Assembly (NCBI GenBank): GCA_009760855.2
Contig: WPIO01000003.1
Location: 3,632,001 to 3,696,000, forward strand
Direction of reading: 5' to 3'
Source of the DNA: Cristatella mucedo
Taxonomy: Eukaryota; Bryozoa; Phylactolaemata; Cristatellidae
Length of the DNA stretch: 64,000 nucleotides
The position numbers were made by a program, and so were the translations under genes. The notes beneath the pieces are model-generated. The model was not told the DNA's origin. It saw only the letters and a program-made list of their open reading frames with translations, and did no database searches. Below are positions 23,180 through 63,868 of the stretch, in pieces. The stretch's first letter is position 1. Every line of letters starts with the position of its first letter.

Positions 23180-23445
23180 TCGAAATCTATCCATCTATCT
23201 ATTTATCTATATCTCCACTTCTACCTACCCATCTATGTGTCTATCTACCTACCTAACTATGTATCTATCCAATTGTTACACTCTTTATCTATCTAGCTAT
23301 ATATCTCTTCCCGTCTATCAATCAATCTATCAACTCTCTCAATATACATATACGTATTTCTTCCACAAACACGCAAGCACACAATACACACCTACATTCT
23401 CTCTCTTTCACTTTCTCTTTTTCTCTCTCTCTCTCTCTCTCCCTA
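23180..23445 (+). repeat. CTAT/CT-rich simple sequence
   Basis: Degenerate CTAT units grade into a (CT)n tract at 23,424-23,442. Confidence 0.8.
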
Positions 23446-23750
23446 TCTACTTGTATCTAGTTCTTGCTCTTTCTCACTCTTTTATCCTTAAACCAAATCA
23501 AAGAATAAGCGCACACGTAAACGAGCAGAGGAATCGTATCACAAGTTCCACTGTTTAGTTGGCAAAAAAGTTTTCTATCAGTTTACTCGACTTGGCTCGG
23601 GTGCCATTATTGGCATTCCCACAAACTTTGACATTACGGAGACTAGAGAGATTGGTCAGCTATGTATAAAATCGCTGGCTCTATCGAAGTATATTCTCCC
23701 AGCAAAAGCAAATGCATGTATTGGTAAAAACACAGTGCCGCATGAAGCTA

Positions 23751-24455
23751 TAATAATAATGCACTTGATAAAATTGATAAAGCGCCCTCAGAGAACTCAA
23801 TCTCTCTCTTGGCGCTTTACATTTGCTGCAAAGGTAAACACGATTGAATCGTGAGTAATATCATGCTTGATAAACATGAATAACATGGTTAGGGGTGACA
23901 TGCACAGGGTCAGCATGCAAATGTGGTTAGTGGCAGCATGCACAGTGTCAGCACGCATAAGCACATCAAGGACGAATCACAGGGACCCACTAAATGCTGC
24001 CCTAAATAGGTGTGTTTTTAAGTTCTTTTTAAATGTGGTCAGGTCGGGGGATGTTCTGACGCAAGTCGGGAGGGAGTTCCAGGCTTTGGGAGCATACGAG
24101 CTGAATGCACGGTCTCCAAAGGATTTGTGGTTGCACGACGTATTGGTAAACTGTTGGATTTCAAAAAGCGGGTGGTACGATGCATGGCCTGGTGGGGGAC
24201 TAGATCTGAGAGATAGGCTGGAGCCAAAGAATGAAGTGACTTAAATGTGAGCGACAGAACCTTGAAATCGATCTGTGTCTTGACTGGTAGCCAGTGCAGG
24301 TCGGCGAGAAGTGGTGTGATGTGGCAACTGTGATGCTCACGACAGACAAGCCTGGCTGTGGAGTTTTGCACCAGCTTTAATCGCCTGATTGCACATGCCC
24401 GTAGGCCAGCAAGCAGTGGGTTATAGAAGTTAAGACTGGATGTCACAAATGCATA
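23751..24455 (-). mobile_element. LINE-B 3' fragment, left arm of an inverted pair
   Basis: The 0.7-kb minus-strand copy encodes [40 protein letters not shown] and [11 protein letters not shown]. It shares unusual substitutions with the plus-strand copy at 24.6-25.2 kb. Confidence 0.9.
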
Positions 24456-24605
24456 ATAATAATGATCTACGTGTATAGGGCCATCACAGAACTTAATCTT
24501 ACAAGGCACTTTACGGATGCTGCACAGAAAGCATGGCCATATGTTTAGTGGTAACATTCGCAATTTCTTCAAGCATAACTATGTTAGATCAAGCATAACT
24601 ATGTT
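24456..24605 (-). mobile_element. LINE tail fragment
   Basis: An inverted hairpin-tail sequence (CATCACAGAACTTAATCTTA, CACTTTACGGATGCTGC) next to ATAATAATG. It is diverged. Confidence 0.55.
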
Positions 24606-24624
24606 ATGACGGGCAAAGGGTCAA

Positions 24625-25250
24625 CAAAACTCGGCAGCTAGGCTTGTTTGTCGTGAGCATCACAGTTGCCACATCACACCACTTCTCGCCGACCTGCACT
24701 GGCTACCAGTCAAGCAACGGATCGACTTCAAAGTTTTGTCGCTCACTTTTAGGTCACTTCATTCTTTGGCTCCAGCCTATCTCTCAGATCTAGTCCCCCA
24801 CCAGGCCATGCATCGTACCACCCGCTTTTTGGAATCCAACAGTTTACCATTACGTCGTGCAACCACAAATCCTTTGGAGACCGTGCATTCAGCTCGTATG
24901 CTCCCAAAGCCTGGAACTCCCTCCCGACTTGCGTCAGAACATCCCCCGACCTGACCACATTTAAAAAGAACTTAAAAACACACCTATTTAGGGCAGCATT
25001 TAGTGGGTCCCTGTGATTCGTCCTCCATATGCTTATGTGTGCTGACACTGCATGCTGCCACCAACCACATTTGCATGCTTACCCTGTGCGTGTCACCCCT
25101 AACCACGTTGTTCATGTTGTCTATCAAGCATGCTATTACTCACCATTCAATCGCATTTCCCTTTGCAGCAAATGTGAAGCGCCTAGAAAGAGATTGAGTT
25201 CTCTGAGGGCACTTTATCAAGTGCATTATTATTATTATTATTATTAACAT
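24625..25250 (+). mobile_element. LINE-B 3' fragment, right arm of an inverted pair
   Basis: Truncated at AACTCGGCAGCTAGGC, it encodes [20 protein letters not shown] and ends in the hairpin tail and (ATT)n. Confidence 0.9.
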
Positions 25251-26476
25251 GTTGATGTGTAGATATCCCGTAGACATCGCGCCGAAGTAAAAGCGAGTCT
25301 GACCATTAAAAATAGCAACTGAAAACAACTCGCTGAAACACTATTAAGGCTTTAAAACTGTGACGGTGTTCAGCAGTCTAGACGGCTATGCTGTCACGGC
25401 CGCAGCGATACCTTGTTCAAGACGGCTATACTTCGGCAACGCCTCAGGCCAGATACAGCCATCTTCCTAGGTGTGGTCTGGCAAAGACTGGCAAAATGTG
25501 GTCTGTCAGCAGCATATGAATCACTAAACAAATATAAAACTCAGCTGATTATTTAAGAATTCCTTAAAATCTGCATGCGTTATATTATTATTATTGTTGT
25601 CTCAATGTAGACGCAGATGAGTTAACATTGCCAGTGCTCACTTGGTTGCGAGCCCGCGCTATCATTGGTAACCTTTTTTACGCCGACTTCCACCTAGCAA
25701 CGCATGCAGATGTGATTTCTCAGTTCGCTGGTTTAATGTCGTGGATTTGCTGAGCTATTAGTTCCATAATGCGATTTCAGCAGATTGAACACCGCATACG
25801 AGGCTTGGAGAGAGTGCATACCGAGCCACTCTAGTTTCAAATGGGGTGTGGCTGCTCCCACATCCTGTCAGGCCGGCCACCCAATAGGCCGCAAACTCAG
25901 CGACAGCACTAATCCGCAGTGCTAATCCCGTCCGACGCGAGACGAATACTGGCAGCGCTCTAAGCCATTCGATCATTGCTACCGACTGGTAGGTGTAGCA
26001 CCAATGCACGCAGGTATGCCGACAATAGCGGACAACGAAGGGGGCGCCCGTGACCTTAAGAAAAGACACCCATATCCATAGCATAGGGAAGTCTATTCTA
26101 GATCGAGTTTACCGCCGTTTACCTCCGGCCAAAAGCTCATCAAAGCTGCTGGGCATCTTATCCAGCCGCTCACCGCATTGTTCTTTTCATATTTTTCATC
26201 GAGTCTCGTTTCATTATCTTGAGTACGCTCCACGAAAACACAATTGATATCCTGAGAGTAAAATTTTAAATTCCTTGCTAAAAGCTAGCATCGGTATAGG
26301 TCTTAGAACCTGCGAGAAATTAATAAAGGTTTGCAGTGTACAAAATTGTTAGATTTATTTCAACTAAGGGCTGTACGCAAGCCCCGTCGAAGTAAATTCG
26401 TCGATTACGACTGAATCTCCATTTGCGTTGACTGTACAGTGCGTGCATTTTTATTACTGCTGCAGCCTGCTGAGCT
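25251..26476. other. No gene recognised
   Basis: Unique sequence upstream of the IDH3B presequence exon. The minus-strand frame at 25,758-26,084 has no recognisable domain. Confidence 0.5.
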
Positions 26477-26570
26477 GTAATAATAATAATGCATTTTTAA
26501 TGCCTTCCTCAGAGAATCCGATCTCTTTCTAGACACGTTACATGCTGCAAAGGAAGCGTGATCGTTTGGA
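26477..26570 (-). mobile_element. LINE-B 3' tail
   Basis: A short inverted tail: TAATAATAATGCATTTTTAA, AGAGAATCCGATCTCTTTCT. Confidence 0.65.
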
Positions 26571-26590
26571 ATGTAAATATAAACTCCTCC

Positions 26591-26596
<6 letters not shown>

Positions 26597-26650
<54 letters not shown>

Positions 26651-26716
26651 TCTCTCTCTCTCTCTATCTCTCTATCTCTATCTCTTCCCTCGCTCTCTCT
26701 CTCCTCGCTCTCTCTG
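26597..26716 (+). repeat. (CT)n microsatellite
   Basis: CT run with TATCTC interruptions. Confidence 0.92.
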
Positions 26717-27091
26717 GTAGATTAATAATGCTCTCACAACAAGCACTACGCATAAGCAGGCAGAACACTGAAGCTCACTCACAACGACGGGTATTTTCGC
26801 AGGCGCATACAGCGCCCCAACGCAACCGTTCTCGCTGGCGTTCTCACTGCCCTCCACTCCCTCCCAGCCGCAGTACATCCTTGACGGTTGGCGGGAGGAC
26901 AAAGCCGGCCAGTGTCCAAACCACAGCGGCCAGACCCTAGCTTAGCGCCGGCCCGTTCCTAGGCCACATCCACCAGCTGTTCGACGCTGGTTCGGTTTAG
27001 GGCACTACCAGACTGCCTGCACCGGCGAAGTGTCGGCGAGCCCAGTGTCTAGAATCGAATCATGCACACACACACAGAAACACAAACCACA

Positions 27092-27115
27092 TCTCTCTCT
27101 CCCCTCTCTCTCTCT

Positions 27116-27181
<66 letters not shown>

Positions 27182-27195
27182 CCCTCTCTCTCTCG
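27092..27195 (+). repeat. (CT)n microsatellite near the divergent promoter
   Basis: CT run with CCC interruptions at the left edge of the GC-rich region upstream of SFXN2 and IDH3B. Confidence 0.92.
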
Positions 27196-27276
27196 CCCAC
27201 TTGTCTCCTTTTCCCTTCCATTTTCTTGCCATTAGACTTCTTTTGGGTTTGCTCAAAACCCGGTGCCCCACTGCAC

Positions 27277-27360
27277 TCGCCGCGTTTGCAGAGTTGCCGC
27301 GCACAAGCCGGTCTTGCGGCAGCGCCGCACAAGGCCGACCCTCACGCCGGAGCTCTGCAT
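27277..27360 (-). CDS. IDH3B: Candidate first coding exon of IDH3B (tentative)
   Basis: A 28-codon open stretch starting at ATG reads MQSSGVRVGLVRRCRKTGLC and ends in phase 0 (…QTRR), which would splice in frame to the exon at 22.7 kb. It has seven basic residues and none acidic, as expected of a mitochondrial presequence, and it lies in the GC-rich region upstream. Against it, the donor (GTGCAG) is weak, and a basic stretch in GC-rich DNA can arise by chance. Confidence 0.25.
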
Positions 27361-27796
27361 ATCGGCCCAAATATGGGAGCCCGCGAGACTATTAGCGGTA
27401 GTGGGATTACAACTTTCACGAACCGGATGTGCATGCAATGCCCAAGAATTAGTCAGTTGTGCTCTAGTTTTCGAACCGCCGTGCTGTGCTTTGGTCAGCG
27501 GACGAGTGCGCCGTACGCTGTTGAGCTGGCGCTGGACGCTCGTGACTCTCTGCCGTTATGAAATAGACCGTTCCGCGCTAGGACTTGTCAAATTGGGTAC
27601 GGAAACTCTTCGTCGCAGCCGAGCTCTGCCGGCGAAGGCATGCACACGTGTATCAAAGCAGCGTTCGTGATGCCGTCGGCCATCCTGCAAGGCTCCAGCT
27701 TTGCGGGGTGTTTTGTCTCGCGTCCGCGACACCGTCGCGAGCGCTGAGATCGCGGCAAGGGGCTCCAATGCGGGAGTCGCCACAGGGCGCTTGCGA

Positions 27797-28002
27797 TAAT
27801 AATAATAATGATAATGCACTTGATAAAGCGCCCTCAGAGAACTCAATCTCTCTCTCTAGGCGCTTTACATTTGCTGCAAAGGAAAATGCAATTGAATGGT
27901 GAGTAAAATCATGCTTGACAAACAAACAAAATGGATAACATGGTTAGGGGTGACATGCACAGGGTCAGCATGCAAATGTGGTTAGTGGGCAAATGTGGTT
28001 AG
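27797..28002 (-). mobile_element. LINE-B 3' tail upstream of SFXN2
   Basis: A well preserved ~200-bp tail beginning with AATAATAATAATGATAATGC. At its truncated end the 15-bp unit GCAAATGTGGTTAGT is repeated. Confidence 0.88.
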
Positions 28003-29170
28003 TGCGATGCTTTGCCCATTTGGCGAACAGCATTCGCCAATACGCGGCCCGGGTACACCTAGGGCAGCTAGCCGAACCCTGGAGCCAGGCGGTGCCGGGC
28101 TCGGGAGCGCGGCTCGGGAGCGGATTATCGCGCGCCTGCGAGCCCGGCGCCGAGTTGCGAGGCGACGACGCCGGGGCACCGCGCGCGGGCGGGTGGAAGG
28201 CGGGAGGCGGACGGATGGCTCACAGTAAGTTTTGGCCGGCGGGCCAGAGGACGCTGACGAACTAGCCATTCTCCGCGGCGCCGCAAAGAATGAGCTTAGG
28301 AGGCAGAACGCAGCGCGGCGACGTCTATCTACCGACCAGGTCGGCCACGAGTGGGCGGGGCGGAAAGTCCGCTGGCTGCGGCCGGAACCACGCCGCCGGT
28401 ACCTCCGGCTCCTAGTGAGGGCTTTTCCGCTGCGCGTCCGTGGCCGTCATCGCCGTGCAGCAGGCCGTAGAAAGCGACAGGTGCGTTGTGCGCGCGGTGC
28501 CAACGGACTAATAAGGCTCGGATGTAGGTGCCCTGAGCATCTGACCAGACGCCCGGATTCTCGGCCGAATTTCGAGCACCGTTGAGAAAGGAAGGGAGAG
28601 AGTTGGCGAGCTGGGCGACGGCCTGCGTGCACGCGCGGCCCGGAGCTGTCACGTTATCTCGCCGTGCGTGGCGTGGCGTGTGGCCGGCGCGTGGACGCCG
28701 TCTAGGCGTCGCCGAACTTGCTTGTGTACTGGTCGCACGGCTATAGTTATCGCGGTTGTTGATCTTCGAGATTAAGGTTGCCCGTAGCTGATTGTTACTT
28801 GTCTCCGGATCGTCTTGCTTGCCCTTATCGGACTGCTGGCCTTCCGTGAAGTCGGTCTCACGGTTAGTGACTTCGCGCGTGTTTTCAATACGCCTCGGGT
28901 GTTGTTTCTGGCATAGATTCGGTTGATTGGTGCCTGTAGTGCGGATAACAAGTGAGGCACGCACGGTCGCGTCATAGTCTGCTTACGGGCATGGAGCACG
29001 TAACTCGTTCGCTGCATATTTGCAGGTGCATCAATCCCTATTCGCCGGATGCAGACTGCCGATTTTCCGAGCGTCTGACGGGTTTATTTGTTGCACAGGT
29101 GCTCAGTGCGTCGATCGCATTGTCGGACTGAGGTGGGCTGCTTTGTACGGTCGAGCTACGCTGAGACACC

Positions 29171-58599
<29,429 letters not shown>

Positions 58600-58642
58600 C
58601 GCACCCTGGCCGTGCGTTCTTGCCATGCGGCCTGCAGCTGTG

Positions 58643-58702
<60 letters not shown>

Positions 58703-58728
58703 CCCTCTCTCTCTCTCTCTCTCTCTCA
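58643..58728 (+). repeat. CT microsatellite in the SFXN2 3'UTR
   Basis: An almost uninterrupted (CT)n tract starts about 45 bp after the SFXN2 stop codon and before the AATAAA signal, so the mature mRNA should carry a pyrimidine tract. Confidence 0.9.
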
Positions 58729-58960
58729 CCTCCGCCTGTCAAGCGCACAAATTTGCAGGTACAAAGCTCACACCCCGCTCCACCCCTTTTGCCACCCGGT
58801 TGGGTGTGACTAGCAAGCCAGAACGGCCGGCCCAGCTGCCGCTCTTCTGACGCTATGTGCACTGTGCACAGCCGCTGCTCCTTCTGCTATCCTCGCTTGT
58901 CAGGAGGATGTAATCTGCCTGCTAGTGAGCTCAATGGCCGCTGCTGGCTCTTCTCCTTAA

Positions 58961-58966
58961 AATAAA
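58961..58966 (+). terminator. Poly(A) signal, SFXN2
   Basis: The canonical AATAAA hexamer lies 362 bases after the SFXN2 stop codon. It is the first such hexamer on the plus strand after the stop. Confidence 0.6.
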
Positions 58967-58999
58967 GGCGCAGCCCGACGAGCGGATATCCTTTTTTTT

Positions 59000-61800
59000 A
59001 AGTTTCTTTCATTTTAGTGAGAGCCTGCTTGACCGGAAGTGCATCGGCGATAGCTAGCTGTGTAGGGGCTCGTGGGCCTGCAATGGCGTAGCGATTAAGA
59101 GCGAACCCCCCCCCCCACAAGCGAGTTGTTTCACCGTCGACAACGGCTGTATTGTACCACATGCAGGCAACGCAAGCAAGCGAACGTACATACTGATGTA
59201 GTAGCCGTCGTGCGTGCTGCTCCGGAGCACGCGGTGTTAAGAGAGAAAAGAGTGGATAGCGTGCGCACAGGCCGATGCACAGGGAGAAAGTGAATTACTC
59301 GGCAAGGAATGTGTCACGTGCCGGCAAGGAGCACGCCGATTGGACGGACGTAACGTCGTCTGGGGGTGGAACCATGTGACGGGGGGGGGGGGCAGCTTCC
59401 GGTGTGCAGCAGCTTCTTCCAAAGGGCCAACCAGCAAGCTCCTGCTGCTGATTCATTCAGAGTCTGCGCTCTTCGTCTAGTGCTGCTGCTTCTCTCGCCA
59501 TTGAGGCCCATCAGATGCCGGCAGCGTGGTCGGGATTAAGCTCCAAGGGTGGTGAACGACCGTGACCTTGCTGAGGCAGCCAATCATTGGATGCAATCGT
59601 ATTATCGGCCCTGTTGCGGGACGCAGATACAAGATTTGAAACGCTTTGGCACATTTTTTTCGATAAGCCGGTCGATGTATATGATATGCATACTCGTCTG
59701 TAATGATGACTGAAGCAGCGACCTCTAATTTCTACGAGTGTTGGCTAGCCGGCTTTCTGGAGAACCACTCTTCCTTAGCCGGCCTCCCACATTAGAGGGG
59801 GGCTGTGGGTGGGACTAAGTCGGCCGGGCCATCAATGTGTCCTGCATCGGTAGGAAAGTCGGCATTGGCCAGGAGGAAAGTCGATAGTGTAAATGGAGCT
59901 TTAAGCACCACTCCTTAATTCTCTCCCTCATCTTATCTCTTCCCTCTTCTGATCACACCTCAACTCCTGACCTCCCCTTTTTGTCTTCTGTATTCACTGC
60001 ACCTCCAACAATCTCCCTATTTTCTTTCCTCTCTTTGCTGCACTTGCCACGTGCTCTTTGCTGAAAAATAAAAATGAATTGGACACTAGGCAGACGTGGC
60101 TGCAAGGGGGGCTGCACCATTGCCTCCGGTTACCAGTTGTAGAGCTTATTGCAACCGACACTGTGAGGTGACTCAAGCGAAATCATCGTGCAAACCGTCA
60201 GATTGGATGGTGCAGACTTAAAAAATGCAAAAGATTACTGGCGGTGCTGCCTCAGTGTTGCTTATAATACGTCAGCAGGAGCACACACACTCTGAACAGC
60301 AAATGAGCATGGTTAGCTGGTTGGCATTACGGTGGACGTTTGTGGCAGGCAATGTTGGCCTGAGCTCTTGTCGAGTCGTGTGATCTTGCCATACGTATGT
60401 ACATGTGGTCCGCGCAGGCTGAGGTCTTGCCACTCCCTTCCGATGGATTCGTGTGAAGCCTTATTGCTTTTATCACTTGGTGCCTACCTCTTAGTGGCAG
60501 TTGATCACGTTTGCATGTGCGCTTCTCAGCTTGGGGCCGGCTGCTCGTGGGCCGATTAAGCACAAGGCTGGATCAGTCTGACTTACAAGTGAGATGTCTT
60601 GCAACTACTGTTTGGAGTGAGAGCAACGTGAAGGTCCTCTCATCGAGCGAATTGGGTCATTTGCAGCAGCATTTGGATAGCAGCAGACTTGCCTTGGCAG
60701 CCATCGCCCAGCTTGCATTGGAATCGACCACTCTGCAGCAGCACATGCACGAGCCTCACTCTCCCGTGGTCTCCTGTGCTGGTCCTCCCTGTCGCCGGTG
60801 ACACGATAGCCGCCCACATCAAGAGCTGTAAGCTGTCATCTGGCTGGATGCCCTTGCTACCGGATGTCCTATTATCTCACCTGGACACTGTGCATTTATT
60901 TAACTTGTATGCTAGTGATGGCAACAGAGAGTGCAACCCTCAGCAGAGTCTCCACGAGCAGAATGGTAGCCAAGCTCACCAATGCCTCCCGACTGTAGCA
61001 GGGCTGTAGAAGCCCTGGCGCGCAGGAGAGCTCAGCCAAACACAGGGCCTGCAGCTCTCTCCGTTAGTGTCAGCTGCCAGCCAGCTGCTTAGACCGAGGA
61101 CCGACCGTGCTCGGTCGCTAAGCACGTGAGCCGCGACTGGCTGGCGCACTCGTCGATTGCTTCTTCGGTAAAGCCACGGCAGCCTAGCAACCGCTCGGGA
61201 GCTCGGCTGCCGGGCCACCAGCCGTTCAATGCGTGGCTGCGCCTGGACCACCTCTCCTGACATGGAGCTAGACAAGCTGCGATTGCGCGACCAAGTGTGG
61301 CGGCAAGGAGATTTTGAAATGACGTCACGAAACGCATCAGTTTTGAGTGGGGCTCGCCGACGACGACGGCTGCCACTAGGTGGCGACAGCTGCTCCTGGG
61401 CTGAGCGGCAGGTTTGCCCTCTCGCTCCGGGGCTCACCCTTTGATGGTAGCGCATTCGCTGGCTTGCTCCCGGGAGCAGAGCTTTGCTCCCGATCAACGT
61501 GCCATGGCCACGACAAGCGAGCGCCTGCACGCGGCAGCTTCATCTGCCCGGAAGTTGTACAGGACGTCTCGGCCCTTCTCCTTCAAATCCCCCACTCACT
61601 CACGCCTCATTGCTCACCCCCTACCCTCCCCTCCCCTCAGGCTTCCAGCACGATTGCAAAAGCAGCATCGGACCAGTGAATGCTTCGGCAGCAACACGAG
61701 CTTGGGTCAGAGTCACCGCGGCGGCTGGCTCGGCGGTGGCTGCAGGCAAGCGCCGCCCAAATGAGCCCGTCTCAAATGATTTATCACGGGTCAGATTTGG
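59000..61800. other. SFXN2-UNC45 tail-to-tail intergenic region
   Basis: Open frames up to 184 codons occur (e.g. minus 60,976-61,530) in GC-rich sequence, but none resembles a known protein. Repeat E copy 2 and C/G runs (59,105; 59,380) lie here. Confidence 0.5.
59690..59905 (+). repeat. Unclassified dispersed repeat E, copy 2
   Basis: Colinear with copy 1: ACTCGTCTGTAATGATGACT, GAGTGTTGGCTAGCCGGC, GTGGGACTAAGTCGGCC, TCGATAGTGTAAATGGAGC. Confidence 0.6.
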
Positions 61801-61806
61801 TTTATT
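61801..61806 (-). terminator. Candidate poly(A) signal, UNC45
   Basis: AATAAA on the minus strand lies about 430 bases after the UNC45 stop codon. Confidence 0.35.
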
Positions 61807-62236
61807 CGCATTCTGAAATTCTCGGACACAAAAATCACTTGATCCAATTCTGGTCGGAGTCGGCAATAAAAAAAATCCACACGAACTGCCACACCTGCTT
61901 GCGCGAGATAGTGTGCCGCCCCTCGAAGAGGGAACTAGCCCGCGCCAACGTGCACAGCGGCCGACACAGCGGTGGCTGGAAAGGGCGAACGCATCCGCTT
62001 CTCTCTCTCTCTCAACCGCGCGTGCACGCACTGCTGCACTACGCCGAGCAGCACCGAAAGCAGCACCGTGCGCCCGCCCGCCTGCTCAATAGCTACCCCA
62101 GCCACCTCGCACACGGACCGGCACCCCGTCGAGAGATCCGGTAGGGGCGTCGGCAGCAGCAGCACCGGAAGCCTCGTCGGGTTCGGCATACACCCCCGGA
62201 TGTGACGTGCAGCTATGCCTGCCCTCTCACTCCCAC

Positions 62237-62515
62237 TTACGTCTGGCTCGGCACGGCGGCCATCTGCTCGATGAGGTGCCACTGGCTGGCGGCGGCGAGC
62301 AGGGCCTGCTCGGCGCAGCCGCGCGCCGGCGCGTACTCGGGCTCAGGCAGGCGGCTGACGGCCAGCAGCACCTCGAACAGCTGGCTGCCGACGACCAGCT
62401 GGGCGATGTCGCGCGAGCGTGCCACGAGGTTGGCGACGACTCGGGCGGCCCGATGGCGCAGCTCGGCGCTCTCGGCGACGAGCGGCTGCAGCAGGTGCTC
62501 CTTCCAGCTCGACAC
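62237..62515 (-). CDS. UNC45: UNC45 myosin chaperone, C-terminal exon (partial gene)
   Basis: UNC45 is a cytosolic co-chaperone whose UCS domain of armadillo-like helices folds myosin heads. This exon follows a GCGTGCAG acceptor and has 92 codons: VSSWKEHLLQPLVAESAELR, then HRAARVVANLVARSRDIAQL, VVGSQLFEVLLAVSRLPEPE and so on to LIEQMAAVPSQT. It aligns with the last two helical repeats of UNC45 (W...L..LL.S...LQHRGAVVV.NMV..SREIA..L......L.VL........A...C...A...LI). The reading frame ends ACG-TAA, close to where the family ends. The same bases CAGAC|GTAAGT also form a perfect splice donor, so a few more residues could be encoded downstream. Earlier exons lie right of the window. Confidence 0.85.
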   Translation of the reverse strand: MSSWKEHLLQPLVAESAELRHRAARVVANLVARSRDIAQLVVGSQLFEVLLAVSRLPEPEYAPARGCAEQALLAAASQWHLIEQMAAVPSQT

Positions 62516-62803
62516 CTGCACGCGGCAAAGGCGAGAGGAAGTGCGCGGGTGCGACGGCAGCAACTGCTGTGCGGCGCGCGCCCGCAGCTAGCTCTGCGCG
62601 ATTCGTACGGGCGCTCAGCCCAACCAGCTAACGGGCGCTCAGCGCTGCCTGTCGAGCCGATACCTCCACCGCAATCTCGAGCACGGGGAGGGAGGGCTGG
62701 ATGGGGCGGTGGGGCTGCTGCAGCAGTGGCTGGCAGGCCCCCTCCCACTCCAGGGACGAGGCAGGCAGGCGTGCTGCCGCTTCTAGTCCACTACTACTCT
62801 CTG

Positions 62804-62971
<168 letters not shown>

Positions 62972-63419
62972 ATCTCTGCAAGAGCACGGGCTCGTTAGAT
63001 GCTGGCAGGGCGAACGAAGAAAGGACTGAACGTAGGCCTGGGAATGAAGCAGCCAGGCAGTGACGTCCAGCTCAATGTGGCAATACCTTCCCCCACACCC
63101 AGTGCCAGGCAAGTGGCCCAGACCACGAGCCAGAAAAATACCAGGTGCCTAGGGGACAGTAAATAGCTGAGCCGTGACGGCACATGAAAGTAAAGTGCTC
63201 CTAACCTCGCTGGGCTGGGATGTGAAGTGACGCCAATGCCGAGCTATTTCGACTGCACTCGGGCCTCTTGCTCTCATCTAACATAGGCTCACCCACGCAG
63301 GTCACCAATGGAGATTAGCGACGATGGCTGCACTGCCAAATGGCAAGGCATGTGAAAAAAGTGGGCCTGCTTCGAGGCTTTGCTGCCGCGTAGCGCGCCT
63401 AGCTGATGCACCGCAGCGC

Positions 63420-63540
63420 AGGCGCCCCCTGGCAAGCCGCACCTCTGCATGGCGAAAATCCTGCTGCCAGCCAGGACTCGAGCCCACAACCTCCGGCTAC
63501 GCACTTGGCACAAGCCAACTGCTCGACCAGCGCTATTCGG
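63420..63540 (-). mobile_element. tRNA-like SINE fragment, unassigned
   Basis: Minus strand: GAGCAGTTGGCTTGTGCC (A-box-like) and GTGGGCTCGAGTCCTGGC (B box), but no family C or D body. Confidence 0.45.
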
Positions 63541-63830
63541 TCAAGATCGCCATTCGGTCAAGATCGTGAGCTTTGCCTAGTGCACGCACTTACCTGCACC
63601 TAGCGCTAGCATCAGGGGTAAAAACGATTTACATGCTGCAACAAAGCGACCATTCCTCTAGGTTGCGAGTCTCATCCGACAACGCCCCAAAGCTGCACAG
63701 TCATCTGCTCTATCGTCTAGTCATCGAAGGGTGGACACTGCCAGCTGCACAATCTCTGCTACCTGCCTGGGTCGGGGGGGGGGGGGAGAGAGGAATGGGG
63801 TGGGGCATTTCACCTACTGCAATTGCTACG

Positions 63831-63868
63831 CCCCCCCCCCCCCCCGGCGCACGGGGGGGGGGGGGGGG
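63831..63868. other. C15-loop-G16 foldback
   Basis: Fifteen C, the 7-base spacer GGCGCAC, then sixteen G. Another G run lies at about 63,776-63,786. Confidence 0.85.

Larger units (their letters stand above)
27240..29170. promoter_or_regulatory. CpG-rich divergent promoter region between IDH3B and SFXN2
   Basis: This stretch is much richer in GC and CpG than the window, with the peak at about 28,020-28,700. It lies directly upstream of the SFXN2 ATG and on the 5' side of the oppositely oriented IDH3B gene. It probably holds the transcription start and 5'UTR of SFXN2, and perhaps the IDH3B start. A LINE-B tail interrupts it at 27,797-28,000. I saw no clear TATA box. Confidence 0.45.

Noticed and set aside
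25758-26084. 108-codon minus-strand frame as a mitochondrial gene start
   Set aside because: No splice donor in a usable phase and no family match.
28216-28269. MASSSASSGPPAKTY as the IDH3B first exon (minus strand)
   Set aside because: Its best donor leaves phase 1, whereas the next exon needs phase 0, and it is poor in basic residues.
60976-61530. 184-codon minus-strand frame between SFXN2 and UNC45
   Set aside because: Arg/Ser/Ala-rich with no family resemblance; it lies beyond the probable UNC45 poly(A) signal.
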